A stretch of DNA of 64,000 nt from Hygrocybe punicea (lineage: Eukaryota > Basidiomycota > Agaricomycetes > Agaricales > Hygrophoraceae). Position 1 is the stretch's first letter. The number at the start of each line of letters is the position of its first letter. Positions 24,446 through 36,318 of this stretch are shown here, piece by piece. A program made the translations under genes and the position numbers. The notes below the pieces were generated by a model, which ran no database searches, had not been told where the DNA came from, and was given only the letters and a program-made list of their open reading frames with translations. The DNA lies in contig OY744471.1 of NCBI GenBank assembly GCA_963556145.1, positions 5,263,590-5,327,589 on the forward strand, read 5' to 3'.

Positions 24446-25053
24446 TCTGTTGAAATTTTACCTCCAACCCAGGCCTCTGCAATTCCCCAGGAACGATGCG
24501 AGCATGGGTACGCAAACCCTTCCTCCGAGACGACAGTTACGACACGGGGATCCTCGAGTCCAAGATTTCTCCCATCCCCAACAAACTCCCCTTCATACTG
24601 TGGTGGTATCTCAACGGACGATGAGTGATCTCCTTCCACATCGTGGCAGTCAATTTGAAAAGCGAGGAGAAGGATTTCCAACTTGGATCTCATAATCTGT
24701 TTCAAGTTTGCGGAGTTGGCTTGAAACCAGGACATCTTGAAGGGGAAGAAGGGCGAGAGCTCGAAGTCAAGTCTCATATGCGTCAAAGATGGGAAATTCG
24801 GTTGTTGCAAGGCCGTAGCGGGGTTAACAAAGATCGTGAGATGGGTAAGCCAAGGGAAATCGGAATTTCGAAGGGAGACGCCCGCCAGTACAGACAGCTC
24901 CACTACTGTCCTCAATTCTGGGTGATATAAACAAGATGATTTGGGGACATGAAATTGGAAAAAAAGATTCAATAGCATCAATGAAATATTAAAGATTTTG
25001 AGCTTAGGATTCAAAGGATCAAAGAATAACACAACAGATTTAGAATTTCGCAT
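24446..25053 (-). pseudogene. F-box/LRR-like C-terminal part fused to the monooxygenase
   Basis: The same uninterrupted minus-strand frame that enters the monooxygenase at 24445 starts at 25053 with LRR-like text: LNPKLKIFNISLMLL, LRTVVELSVLAGVSLRNSDF, LTHLTIFVNPATALQQPNFP, SLTHMRLDFELSPFFPFKMS, then a tail LEDPRVVTVVSEEGF and WGIAEAWVGG. This leucine-strand pattern and DPRVVVVS-type ending are what I associate with the C-terminal half of Agaricomycete F-box proteins. The F-box itself is not seen. See findings for the fusion. Confidence 0.55.
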
Positions 25054-25971
25054 AGAGATTTGGTAGAGAGGGGTGAAGAGGAGGCAGAAGATGCTGGGGT
25101 ATTCAAGTAAGACACCAGAGGCAACCGAGAGGGGAGAGAGGAAGGCAGAGTAGGGTGATCGAGAGGGAAGAGATCGAGGGAGAGGGAGAGGGATGAGACA
25201 TACGGCAGAGGGAGAAGAACTCGGACGGCTGCGGGAAGGGCGGTCAATTTGGGACGTCTTGTGGCTGGACTGGATCGTTTTTTTTTCGCCCTGCGGGGCC
25301 TGCGCTCAAGTTTTCCCTGGGAATTTTCATGAGTTCAACAAGGGATTTCGCTGGGGAAAAGACGCTCACAAAACGGTCCCGGCAGCTCTCGGAACAATCG
25401 GTTGCCTAAATTGATCAAATTCGAAGTGTGTTAGCGTTGTCAGGGATCCTCAGAATTCTCACCGCTCACTCCTGATCGTCATACCGTTGTCCCAAGTTCC
25501 TGCTCTCTCTCTCTCTCTCTCTCTCTCTCCCCTTGTTCTCACGCGGAAATTCTCAGCTCCAACCACCTCCTGTTGAGGCGGAAAGGATCAAATAATGGTC
25601 AGAGGTGACTCTGAAGGCTACGACAGGTGAGTTCGCGTACCTTTCCCCATTAGAAGCCCTGTCATGGTTCAGGGCTTCGTTTGGCCGCTCTGAGTGTACC
25701 CCCCAAGGCATGGGCCAGTGGGCCAGTCCTTTTTTCCCAGTCTCGCTCCCCCAGCTTCGTTTTGGGGGGGGAGGAGAGCTTTCGTTATCCCGACTTGCGT
25801 TGTCGTCGAGTTGGCGCCTGTGTTGGGGCCCGTGCACGTGCGTTTAACGTGGGGGAGATCAACGAGATCCGCGATCGTAGGGTCTCCAGGGTCTCCAGTT
25901 GAGTTAGAGCCCTGGGGCCGAACGTGACCCAACCCTTAAATCCATCACGGGTGACCGGATCGTTTTTGAGG
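25054..25971. repeat. Intergenic with (CT)n microsatellite
   Basis: A (TC)n run of about 28 bases lies at 25503-25530. A GC-rich block follows to about 25920. Open frames here look like composition artefacts. Confidence 0.7.
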
Positions 25972-27030
25972 AGGACCCATGAATATAAGTGGCAATGCCT
26001 CCGCGGAATCCGGACCAAAATCGTGAAAAAAGGTACCCTATGCCTGATTTTTTCCGGACCAAAAGTCCCAAATTCTGAAAAATGCCACATTATTTATCCG
26101 GCCAAATTTTCGTAAGAGTGTCGAGGTCTCATCCATTTCCGGACCAGTTTTGCATCCCATGTGATTTTCTGGCACAACTCTGCCTGTCTTGCTTTCTTTC
26201 ATGTCAAGTCAGAAACATCGATCTAAGTAGGGAGTGCAATGCTACCAGTTTACACGTTGAAAGTTACCCCAGTCCCTCTAACGAGCTCTCTAACGTTGCC
26301 AGCATCTATTGTGAGATGGACACAATCCCCATCAGTGACGACGAGGACTTGGCTGCAGACCTATGGCAGAGCTCTGACTGGATCTGTAACAATAAGAAGT
26401 ACCCCACCAACAACACTCCCTCTTTCATTCTGGCAGCACGCGCTGAAGTCCTGGAAATACCTACGTCACACACAGGACTCATTCCACATCCAAGACTCTC
26501 TGTCACCGAGTTATTAAAATTGATTATTCCCAGCCAATCCTCTGCATTGATACTGACAGATGCTTCTCGAGTCTTCAGCTTACTGGAGGCAAACACCGAT
26601 TTATCTTGTCTATTGAAAGTAGCAATCCCACCCAACCAGTGGCTTCGTACTGATCAGCGCCACCTCGAGCTTGACCAGGATTCTTTCTCAATTTTCACAA
26701 GATACAAGAAATACATATCACAGCTCCTAGCAGCCGTCAAGCGTCTTCAAGTCTTGCGTAGAAATCCAAGGTCTAGGAAGGGGGAATTGACTGAAAAAGA
26801 AGCGGACATGGAGGTACTATCCAGCGACGAACTAGCTTAGAGCATGTGCTTACGCAGCAATCCGGACTTTTTTTATATTTTGGAAGGCCTCCGCCAGAGT
26901 CCGGCCCCAAATCTGAAAATTGGTCGCATGCCTGAGTTTATCCGGACCTTTTCGAGCAAATTTGAATTTTTTTTTCCGGACCTAAAGGGGGTCTGCTGCG
27001 GAGGCATTGTCACTTATATTCATGGGTCCT
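25972..27030. mobile_element. 1059-bp TIR element, hAT-like target duplication
   Basis: Terminal inverted repeats of 33 bp (25972-26004 and 26998-27030) match at 32 of 33 positions, beginning AGGACCCATGAATATAAGTG. They are flanked by TTTTGAGG (25964-25971) and TTTCGAGG (27031-27038), an 8-bp direct repeat with one C/T difference. Eight-bp duplications are typical of hAT elements. CCGGACC words are scattered inside both ends. The interior holds a 252-codon frame, described separately. No transposase is present, so it is non-autonomous. Confidence 0.8.
26082..26840 (+). CDS. Hypothetical protein inside the TIR element
   Basis: The open frame runs from 26082; a more natural start is MDTIPISDDEDLAADLWQSS at 26316. 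It is acidic at the N-terminus, then helical (LLKLIIPSQSSALILTDASR; RVFSLLEANTDLSCLL; FTRYKKYISQLLAAVKRLQV), with a basic patch RRNPRSRKGE near the end. I do not recognise it. It occupies almost all of the space between the inverted repeats, so it is either captured host sequence or a remnant of an element protein. It lacks a visible zinc finger or DDE-type catalytic pattern. Confidence 0.4.
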   Translation: MPHYLSGQIFVRVSRSHPFPDQFCIPCDFLAQLCLSCFLSCQVRNIDLSRECNATSLHVESYPSPSNELSNVASIYCEMDTIPISDDEDLAADLWQSSDWICNNKKYPTNNTPSFILAARAEVLEIPTSHTGLIPHPRLSVTELLKLIIPSQSSALILTDASRVFSLLEANTDLSCLLKVAIPPNQWLRTDQRHLELDQDSFSIFTRYKKYISQLLAAVKRLQVLRRNPRSRKGELTEKEADMEVLSSDELA

Positions 27031-27058
27031 TTTCGAGGCCGGTCGCAGCCTCACTTCC

Positions 27059-27098
27059 CATATGAAGGGTTTTCCCGATGAGGAAAACCCTTCGTATG
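27059..27098. promoter_or_regulatory. Leader palindrome at 5' end of gene A
   Basis: A 40-nt imperfect palindrome: outer ends CATATG and CGTATG, inner arms AAGGGTTTTCC and GGAAAACCCTT (perfect), six-base centre. Read from CATATG it encodes MKGFPDEENPSY. Related palindromes lie at 32522-32560 and 61027-61066. Confidence 0.9.
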
Positions 27099-29079
27099 AT
27101 CAAATTTTCGAATCAAGCGAGTTCTTTTACGTTTTATTGGCTTTCTTCTGTACTGACCTGCTCGTATACCCTTCTAGTCGATAAATGGTACGGCCATGTC
27201 CATTCCCAAGCCTTCGACGACGAATGCGATGAGGTGTACAAGCGTCTCTCGTCCGGTTCTGAGTCCGGCGAATCCAAGCGTGCCAAGATCTTCCAGGTCG
27301 CCGATTCCTCTAGCGACACTACCTACGACTCCGTACACGAAGTCTCAAAGCTCGAGAGGCTCCTTTATTACTTTGGTCTCAGCGGCAATAGACGACCTGG
27401 CCCTAAGCTCGTCTACAGGACGTCTACGGATGTCTTCACGCCTCCTACAGGGCCAGAGTACAACCTTCGCGTTATGCAGCTTCTCCCTGTCTACGATCAC
27501 AGCAAACTTAGCAAGGACAACCTTTGGAACACGATTCGTGAGGAGGTACGTGATCTTCTCGGAGCGTAGCATTCTGCGGACTGACACTCGTTCCAAGGTT
27601 GTGAAACTTCTCGACAAGCAACAAATCCAGCACACCTCCGTCGAACTCGCCCGCTTTGGGTGGGATGAGCAGAACGAGGACGGCGGCAGAAAGCCAGTTA
27701 CCACTCGCGTTACTATCTGGGTTGGAGTGCTGCCAGACACCACCACCGGCGAGGCCGCGTTCAACTCCTCTCAGGACATCCTCGAACTCCTCAAGCAGCA
27801 CAAGGTTGACGGCCTCGAAGTGGCGTATCGCGAATCGGTAGTCCATCCGCTCGCCGGCTCTGAGCTGTTCGCACCCGTGGACAATGACCATCACCTCAAG
27901 GACGTCATGGATTGCGTCACCACGTCCCTCAGCCTGCTCATCGCAGGCCTGAAGACTATGCACAGGCAGGGGACCCTGGGATTCTACTTCCGAATCAGTA
28001 ACGACCTCTACGGCGTTACGGCACGCCATGTTCTGTTCCCCGCGGAGGAAGGCAACAAACCTTACAAACACGTCTGTACGTTCGTTTTCTCGCCAAATAT
28101 GAGCACAGTTCTAACTACACCTACCTAGCCGCTGCGCGCAAGAAAAAGGTCGTCCTGATGGGCACCCGAGCCTTTGAGGACTTCCTGGCATCCATCAAGG
28201 CCAAAATCGGCAACCTGAACAACACCGTCACCTTCCTGAAGAAGCGCCCTACGGCACAGAGGAAGAAGGCCGATCCTGGTCTGGCGGCCACCGAAGCCAA
28301 CATCGAGAGCACGATCGAGGCGATCGAGGCCCTCAAGGCGTTCTTTACCACGATGAAGAAGGACGAGTGGTCGGATGTGAACAACCGGGTCATTGGCCAC
28401 GTCGTCTGGGCCCCTCCGATCACTGGCAGCAATGCCCCCTACGGCTACACCAAAGATGTCTGCGTCATCAAGCTCGACGACAGGAAGTTTGCGGCGAATT
28501 TCAAAGGGGATGTGATTGATTTAGGAGCGTGCTGACCTGGCCTAACTAAAGGTGCACAATCTAACTGTTCATATTCTAGGCACCAAAATCGAGGCCGGCG
28601 AGTTCATGTCGAGAATGTACCCTCGAGATGACGCGCCTTCCGAGTTCGACTACCCCGACGATCGTCTTTACAAGCTCCAACGCATTCTCACCGCCGCTCA
28701 GATCAAGCAGCCCAACAGTCAGGACTTGAACGGTGATCCAGTGCGATACGTCATCAAGAACGGTCACACTACCGGCACGACGATTGGTCGTCTTAACGGG
28801 TTCGAGTCTCACGTGCGCCACTATGGCATCCTCGGCAGCTTCGACTCCATCGAAGCAGCTGTCTATCCGTACGATAACGACTCCGGTTCTTTCTCCAAAG
28901 GCGGGGACTCTGGGGCCGAAGTCGCCGGTGCCGATAACGAGTTCGGTCTCCAACTTACCAGTGGTGCTGGTCCTACCGAATCGTCCGACGTCACTTACTG
29001 CACCCCAATGTTCTGGCTCTGGGACAGCGTCATCAAGCCCGAGTTCCCAGGCGCCAACCTCCACTTCGACGCGATCTAG
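27062..29079 (+). CDS. Gene A: trypsin-like serine protease, effector-like
   Basis: The body begins about 27180 (DKWYGHVHSQAFDDECDEVY). Introns at about 27547-27597 and 28077-28130 are clear. The protease domain shows GTLGFYFRISNDLYGVTARH followed by VLF (catalytic His, about 28020), YTKDVCVIKLDDRKF (Asp, about 28460) and SFSKGGDSGAEVAG (Ser, about 28908), a complete trypsin-type triad. Upstream is a roughly 250-residue region with VTIWVGVLPDTTTGEAAFNS. I take this as a lineage-expanded Agaricomycete protease family. The start may be the palindrome ATG at 27062 (MKGFPDEENPSYDQ) or the in-frame MRKTLRM at 27078, and the first intron (ending TTCTAG at about 27178) is not settled. A junction near 28533-28578 has its obvious GT one base out of frame, so either an unusual splice or a small defect exists there. 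It is convergent with gene B, 175 bp away. Confidence 0.75.
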
Positions 29080-29253
29080 GTTCGTCTATTCCTCCTGTCT
29101 CATGCCCTCGTATCTATAGCTGACAACGTTACTAGGTGTCATTATTTATGAAAATTGCAATAAATTATTTATTTCGACGTTCGCTGCCTTAATCAAACTA
29201 AAAATACAAGTTTTTGATGGTTGCCCAAGATAAGGTGCCCTCTTTCGGCTTCG

Positions 29254-32200
29254 CTAAGAAAAACCATCTTCCTCGTCTTCCACGTCTGACAGGAAGACTC
29301 CTTCCTGAGCCTCAGACTGGACTTGTACACCGCTGAGTTCAGGACAATCAATCCAATGATAGCAATTTGCGCCTCGACTCCAGAACGGTTTCATTTTTCG
29401 GAGAGCGGCGATGGAAGCATCATCTCCCCGAGCGTGTTCTCCCAGAAAATCACGAGAGCGCAGTAAAAGCGCAAAACTTGCCCTTTGCTCTTCGAGGATT
29501 CCTCGGTACACAGTCGGGGAACAACCATAGGCTTTGATGCTGTAACGTGGATGGTCAGGACGAGGGTGATGATGAGTACCTGATTTCGGGATGACAACTT
29601 TAGACGGGGTACTGATTATAGTTTGAGTGAATCTTTTCACAGGCGTCGTGAGTTGTGCCGCTGGGCTGTGAGCAGGTTTTTTGGATGCGATATTTTGCGT
29701 AGTAGCAGGCTTCCTCTGCGAGGATGAGCTTTTGGTTTTCGTGACTGCATTTTCCGGTATTGAGGTTTGCACACCAACCTCCATAATTAGAGTGATGTAG
29801 GGACGTGAATCCGGGTGAGGTTCGGGCTTATGATTTGGACAGCCTGAGCAGTTTGCCTTGGGGAAGAAGCCAACGTCTTTCTCGTCGATGAAGTATTTTC
29901 CTCCGTGCTTGCGCCGCTTAAATTGCACAAGAATACCCGACATAACCCACTCGCAGAGTTTTTTGTCCCAAAGAAGTACGGGAATCACACAATCAAGCGT
30001 TGGTTGCCCACTGCGGCATGTAATAACCATGCTCCTCATGAACGCTGCCCAGGCGGAGTACGTCGTCGTACCACTGTCATCCGCCATTTTCCCGAAGTGT
30101 GTGAAGCGTATTTTCGCACCCTGAAAGGCCTCCCGAAGTTTCTGAGGTTGGAGATCAACGTTTGGGCCTCGGTTACGATTGTCGGGTCGGGAATCAAGGA
30201 TGATCGTCGCGTGGGGTTCGGCAAACAGCATTTCTATGAAGGTGGTCAAGAGACATCCAGCGCTATAGTTGATACTGTCCTGAGCAGTAAGGTGCTCATG
30301 TCGTACGGCGCGCCGGTAGGCATCCCATATGAGTGCACGCCCTGCGAGTTCACCCATCTCGCCATAATTCAGCAGCCCGGATGTGATATTCTCGTTGACA
30401 ATCTCGAGGAACGCGTTCGGCTTTTGCTCGGTCCAGGACGCAAGTTGTCTGCAAGCAGCTTCTGCTATGATAGGCTCCGACGGATACCCCGATCGCAGGT
30501 ACACAAGGTCTTTCGGAACGGAAAAGGCAGTCCGCATATGGCTTGCAACCAAGGAGGCCTCAGTCAATTGAACATTTTCTCGCCGGACTTCGAAATCTAG
30601 CATCAAAATGCAGTCCACCACAGCCAATTTCGCCTTGGGTGACACCGCAGGAAACTGGATTTTGATATCGTGCGTGCCCAAAAGCTTCGCCTGCGCGAGT
30701 TCCATAACCTGAAGGCAAACAGAATCTTTTTTCAATCCGGCAGCCTGTATCATTGTCCAAAACCTACATGGGAGTCAGACAGAAGGAAAAACTTTGGGAA
30801 GGAAGGTACAGTTACACTCACAACGGCCTCCCAAATCGAGCTAAGTACTCTACGCTGGTAGTCTCTGCGAGAGACATTGTTTCCGGCCTGATCAGCATAT
30901 CAGGGTAGCAGTCAAAGGGCGTCTCGGTAATCGGAGCATGAATCATTGCTTGACCTTCGCGGATGCGAGCCGACCTGGCGAGGTTTCGAGGCGTGGCAAA
31001 TTCGGCCAAATCACTATTTGTGGAGAGGAATATGGCAAACACAGGGAACTTCAAAAAAACATTTATGACGGAGCATAAGACATCATATAACGTCTTCTGG
31101 GTTTCGTTTTGTGGTTTGTGTGGCGTCAATGAATGAGCTTCGTCGAAATATATGACCATTTCAATTGCGTATTCGGGTTTTCCGCTATACGACGCTCGCA
31201 GCTGCCTCAAAAGTCTTCCCAATTCACCCCTGGCTCGATTTTCCAGGGCAGTTTGCTCGACCTCATATATATTTTGATCTCTACTAGTAGATTGACGGGA
31301 GTTATCGGTCTGCACCGATGATGAGACCCGTTTCTATGACATGCTTCTTCACGCACCTTTGTAAACATGTCTTTCCCAGTGTCGTTGGCCACACGAGAAT
31401 AAAGTTCCTGACGAATCTCAACTAGTTGTGTCGACCACCAAGCCGCGAACATACGGGAATTCGCAAACGTTGGTTTATGTTTCTCCAGTTTGCTTCGAAT
31501 ACCTTCAAACAAGGATATGAAAAATCGAAGGTACATATTGGTGACCCCGTTCAGGTCAAGAACGCGAGTGAGACAGTTACGGATGGTATCGTCAGCCGGT
31601 GGAAAGGCGAGATCTATTGGAAGATTAAGACTCGCAAGACGAAATTGAGTCAATGAACAACTCACCTCGATCATCAAGGGCGGGTCGAAGGTTGAATGGA
31701 ATAGTGAAAACTAATTTTGCTTGTTCGTGCACCATACGTGACTTGCCATAGCCGGAGCTCTGTATGATGGAAATTTGATTTCCGTAGAGTTCCGCTTTAT
31801 TCAAGGCACAAATGTTGTTGAGCATCAGGACGTGAAGATCGCCGATATAGAGGTTATCCCACGCTCTGCCGAGCACTGCATCGCACAGATATGTTAGGCA
31901 ACTCGACTTCTCCGAAGAGGGATTCCAATACCTTGTTCTAGACCAGAATAATCTTATCATCAAGGAATGTTCAAAAGTATGTCAATGCTCACTTGTGACC
32001 TCTCTGTCTGCGGTGGGTGGCAGACTCCTACGAGAGACACTGGGAGCATCCGGCCAGAGAAGGTCTGTGTAGTGTTGAGCCTAGGAGCTCAACGTTAGCA
32101 AGTTATGGTACGGCAAACACACCTATTCGTCGTACTGCCTTGAACGACTTTGCTTGCCAAGCGTTCCTTAATATCTCTGCGATGGACGGCTCACGATCAA

Positions 32201-32471
32201 GCAGTTCCTCCGCTTCGTCATTTGTGAGCGTAGTGAGCCTCTTGTCCATAGTAATTTGTGAGAGGAGTGTAGGCAAATCAGGTTCCTTATTGAATTCCCG
32301 GAATGCGCTAAATGCTTTCTCGATCTTTGCATCGAGTAGCTTGTGATCGTCATCGGTGAAGCCATCGCGCTCCTGCGATACCTTTCTAAGGGCAGGAGTG
32401 GTGGAAGGTTCGGCGGAGGCATGTACATCGCCAACAGACAAGCGTGAAAAGTCGTTGGATATCGCGTCCAT
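29254..32471 (-). CDS. Gene B: Crinkler-like P-loop NTPase plus REase-fold nuclease
   Basis: Exons on the minus strand: N-terminal acidic region from MDAISNDFSRLSVGDVHASA (32471); P-loop exon with IIQSSGYGKSRMVHEQAKL (Walker A, about 31750); DLAFPPADDTIRNCLTRVLD; Walker B exon with MVIYFDEAHSLTPHKPQNE (about 31160); and a last exon 30764-29254. That exon has MGELAGRALIWDAYRRAV (Glu), QPTLDCVIPVLLWDKK (Asp) and ILVQFKRRK (Q-x-K), a restriction-endonuclease-like E...D...QxK pattern, then a Ser/Thr/Lys linker and KMKPFWSRGANCYHWIDC. NTPase plus REase is the architecture described for CR (Crinkler) effectors, which act in nuclei. The palindrome-encoded leader lies just upstream in frame (32555 onward), but its ATG is lost through CATGC in place of CATATG. 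Gene C is its near-identical inverted copy. Confidence 0.8.
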
Positions 32472-32521
32472 GATAGTTGTTGCCACGTGATCTTGGGCAA
32501 GAGGATTTTGGGAAATTTGGT

Positions 32522-32560
32522 CATACGAAGGGTTTTCCTCATCGGGAAAACCCTTGCATG
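32522..32560. promoter_or_regulatory. Leader palindrome at 5' end of gene B
   Basis: A 39-nt palindrome with the same inner arms (AAGGGTTTTCC/GGAAAACCCTT). On the minus strand it encodes KGFPDEENPSYDQ in frame with gene B. The outer end that carries the ATG in A and C reads CATGC here, so the leader Met is missing, and the next upstream in-frame codon of note is a TGA. Confidence 0.9.
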
Positions 32561-35021
32561 GAACACGTCACGTGAATTGTGATCCCAGAAGAAAATGGGT
32601 CATATACAAAAGTCTGGAATACCCTTCATGTCGATACAAGAATCACTCCGTGCTTCGCAATACCATTCAACAAGCAATCACATTGAATCTTGGATACACG
32701 AGCTGTCTTGTGCCGATGCCATCAGCAATCCAGCATCACAGCTGGACGTGAGGATCTCCTTGTTGATATTCATAGTACAATCACTCACTCTGGACAAGGC
32801 TATGGCGGACCCTGTTGTGTCCGCAATAACGAATAATCTTGCTCATGCGCGTCGCGAAATGTGCAAAGCGGAAGAGCAATTCGTTCGAACACAACTATAC
32901 TTTACTTTGGTGTTGACGTCCTTCTTGAGGAAGAAATTACAAGCAGTCGAGGAGAGTGTGGTCCACGCTGAGCAGAGTATTGTTCAGTTGAGCACAGGGA
33001 AGAGTGTTCTAGATCCAATGGTGTAGGGTGTTCTGGCCAGGTATCCGATTCTCATCATTATATGGGACACTCCATGCATTATGACTTCATCCGGAATGCA
33101 GTGGAGCCGTTGGCAAGTTCAACAGTTTTAGACTCCTTTTGTATGTAATTCCAATGTCTCTTTTTGGCAAATACTGAAATTTCTGGATAGGTAAGATATA
33201 TGTCATATATAGGGCTTTTTATTCGCAATCGCAATGTTTTTTAAACAATCTTATGGTCTTGTAAGCGCCGCCTTCTTTGGAACCCTTGCCAGAATGCGAG
33301 CTGGTCTTTCATGTTGTCCATGAGGGCAATCCCGAGGAAGGGGAAGAGGAAGAGGAGGTTTTGGAAACAGCTTTCGAGCCCATCCTCACCTTCGAGCCTC
33401 CGTGAGTACAAGGGTGTCTATTGTACCAACAACACCACACTGATGTCTTTTCGAAGGCTGGATGAACTTGTTTCCGCCAGCTTACCAGCCAAGCTGCAGG
33501 CTTATGCCGTTTCCAAATACAAGAGTTCACCCTTTTATCAATATCAAACTGACTCCTCTGATTATCAATGATACAGAGGGCCAGTTGGTCAACCAAAAGG
33601 TCTTGGCCAACCCTATTTTCTCAGATCCACTCAACCGAAGAGTTAGTAAACCAGTTGACCTCATTGAGGACGTGAAGGTGCGGCTCTCGTAGCTGTAGGG
33701 GAACTATAAGCTGACCTGTGACATGTCCAGAACTTCACTTGGCTTCTGTACTCTACGCCCTCTGGCAAAGTCACGCTCAAACGGAAGACTTAATTGTTTA
33801 TGAAGAGCCATTGTTGTTGACTCTGGTTTAGTGGCTAGCTTTCGACCCATCCATGTGGATTCTCTTCTCTTCTTACTTGTACATGTAGTCCTTGAACGAA
33901 TTGGCTGATATACTAAATGAAGTTGGCATTTGTGTTACTATATTGGTGAGCTGTAACCATAGATAATCATGTTTGTTGTCGAAGTTCAAGTATACCGTGT
34001 ATGATCGGTGCAATATCCGACACAATTCACATAACATTTGACAATGGTATTTTCTATTCATTTGTCTCTTGAATTTCCAGCTTTATCCTGCCGCTTTGCA
34101 CAAATTTAACATGCCAACTTGTAGGCTGCAATTGATGTTGGTATGTCTAGACAGGTGATATGGACATCAGTTATGCACCAATGGGAGCTTGAGCGTATCC
34201 ATTCCATCATTGTCAAAAAGGCGTTGCGAATCTGAAAGCACAGAATCAACCTTGATCAGTTGCCCCGCTGTGCATGAGCAACACAAATAATGGCTCAATC
34301 AGTTTATTAGCACAACTTATTTCAAAAAGTTCACTGTGTAAATTTTGAGTTCTGTAAGCCTGGAGAACAAGCTTGGACTCAACACAAAGAACATGATCAT
34401 TTCTGCAGAGAGCAGAGGCCAAATGTCAACCAGTTGATAATGAATTCAAAACAAAGAATTACAGAATATGCCCTGTCACAAGGAAAGGCTGAAAGTGCGA
34501 TGAATTGACATCGTATGATCCTATGATTGCACATCAGCCAGCACTGACTGGGATCTGAGAGATCTGCATTGGCCAGACCTAATGCAAACCTTCTAGGCAC
34601 ACCAGTCTCGTTCCTTCCCTGGATTTGATAATTGTCTGGATTAGAGGGTTCGGAAGAAGAAAACCAACGTGTTCATCCTGATATTGAAGAGTAACCAAAG
34701 ACCCATGCTGCAATTCTGCATCCATAAAAAGCCAATATGCAGGGATCTGTATTTAGTTGGACTCACCGGTACAGAAAGGAATTGGGGACACTGGAAAATA
34801 TCATCGCTATCTTGTAGAAACCCGATGGTCCCAAATCCAATGCTGTGGACGTGGGTCACATAGAAGACAAATTGTCAAACAAGATAACTAGCTCACAGAG
34901 AAGGCGGTTGTAATTCTATGTGGCAGTCTACAAAAAACTGCTGGTCAGAAAACTGAAGCAAGGGAAACTTTACGTACTTGGGCCATTGATGTCGAAGACC
35001 TATTTGTTTGCAGTGATCAGA
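32561..35021. other. Mostly unassigned; possible small gene 32595-33026
   Basis: A 143-codon plus-strand frame at 32595-33026 has a helical second half (NLAHARREMCKAEEQFVRTQ; EESVVHAEQSIVQLSTGKS) and might be real, family unknown. Around 33300-33420 a short acidic run (EGNPEEGEEEEEVLETAFEP) looks coding but is isolated by stops. Nothing further was recognised up to 35020. Confidence 0.4.
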
Positions 35022-35400
35022 ATTATATATACTGTTTTCTAAATAAGTTGGGCTAGGCTAGTGGTGGACTAGCAACCGATGTAGATTTCGACCCTCAAAC
35101 AGTTTGTATTCACATGCCTGCGATGGATTGAGATTGTGCAGAATATGGTATGTGTGTTGAGGATGCTTGTATTAGGCACGACGTTGGTGATATCCTTGTG
35201 AGACCATTGAAATGTGAGCGCCGCCGACCGAGCGTGCTCAGTGCGCGTGATCACGTGAGACGCGATAGTAGGGAATGCGAAGACCCATCATGTCCGGTAT
35301 CGAAGCGAATGCTGCCAATGTATTACTGAGACGGCTATACGACGGGTACACTAAGTAAGTGTGGATGGAGCAAACCACGCATCGAGCACATTCGCTCGGC
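35022..35400. repeat. Dispersed repeat, copy 1
   Basis: It starts ATTATATATACTGTTTTCTA and continues AAGTTGGGCTAGGCTAGTGG. Related copies begin at about 44999, 52531 and 52642. Similarity to the 52642 copy continues for roughly 370 bp, to about 53030. No coding capacity; probably a non-autonomous element. Confidence 0.8.
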
Positions 35401-35931
35401 GAAACGAGTACACATTATCCGCGCAATGTTGGTCCGTGAATTGATAGTAGTAAGTTGCTGACTCTGTCCACTCTAGAGCTAGAAATACCTAGCAAATTCA
35501 GAAAATGCGACGTCAAAAGTGGATGCACACTGAGAAAATGCACGTCAAAGCCCTATATTTCAAAGATGGTATTCATACATGACAACCAATAGTGTAAAAC
35601 AACAGGATTAATGACATATTTGAAACAATACTAGAATAACATTAATATCTAGTGATATCTGCAAAGCCAGCACATAAGTAAGTAGGTAAGCATACCCCGC
35701 AATTAATGCAAACACCAACATCTACCGAAGTAACCTGACAGAAATCATTTTCACAACACGTTACTAACCATGATGTAACTGTTGAAAGCATAGACTAATG
35801 AAACAAATACATCAATCTTATAACAGATTTAGAACCTGTGGTCCAAACATCATTGAATATGTAGGAAAGTATCATATCAAGTCACCATCAACCACACATC
35901 AGCAACGTCAACTAATCATCTGACATCGCCA

Positions 35932-35957
35932 CAAAGATCATTCACGTACGATCTTCG
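35932..35957 (-). repeat. 26-bp palindrome, site 1
   Basis: Copy of the element with arms CGAAGATCG and GATCTTTG when read on the minus strand. It is upstream of the ParB-like gene and in the opposite orientation to sites 2-4. Confidence 0.85.
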
Positions 35958-36004
35958 CATATATATATTGAACATAGTGGTAACGAATCAATACCTAAGT
36001 AACA

Positions 36005-36030
36005 CGAAGATCGTACGCGAATGATCTTCG
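36005..36030 (+). repeat. 26-bp palindrome, site 2
   Basis: Arms CGAAGATC and GATCTTCG match perfectly around a 10-base centre (GTACGCGAAT). It starts 73 bp after site 1. Confidence 0.9.
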
Positions 36031-36091
36031 CAGTGTCAACAATAGTTTCCAACCCATTACAGACAATGAACCACCGGGACCAAATGTTACC

Positions 36092-36117
36092 CGAAGATCG
36101 AACGAGAACGATCTTCG
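36092..36117 (+). repeat. 26-bp palindrome, site 3
   Basis: Arms CGAAGATCG and CGATCTTCG match perfectly around AACGAGAA. It starts 87 bp after site 2 and about 225 bp before the start codon of the ParB-like gene. Confidence 0.9.
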
Positions 36118-36318
36118 CCATACTAAAGACAAATAGTAATAATCTTTGTGTAGACATCTCACCGTCACTACCAGTTATTGAGTAAGGCTAAGAGTATTTA
36201 ATTGTTAACTATTAAATATCCAGGAAGTGTTACCATTTCTGGAAATATACAAACAAAGACAATCATAACCACACCTCGTTGTAAACACGTGTTATCTTAG
36301 GCGATAATCAACACCACA

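Noticed and set aside
27078..27098. MRKTLRM as a shared N-terminal peptide of A, B and C
   Set aside because: In B and C this frame is not the frame of the NTPase body; the KGFPDEENPSY frame is. It remains possible only for gene A.
35932..36117. Palindromes as a rho-independent-type terminator
   Set aside because: The same 26-bp sequence recurs four times in both orientations, without T-runs, and upstream of a gene.
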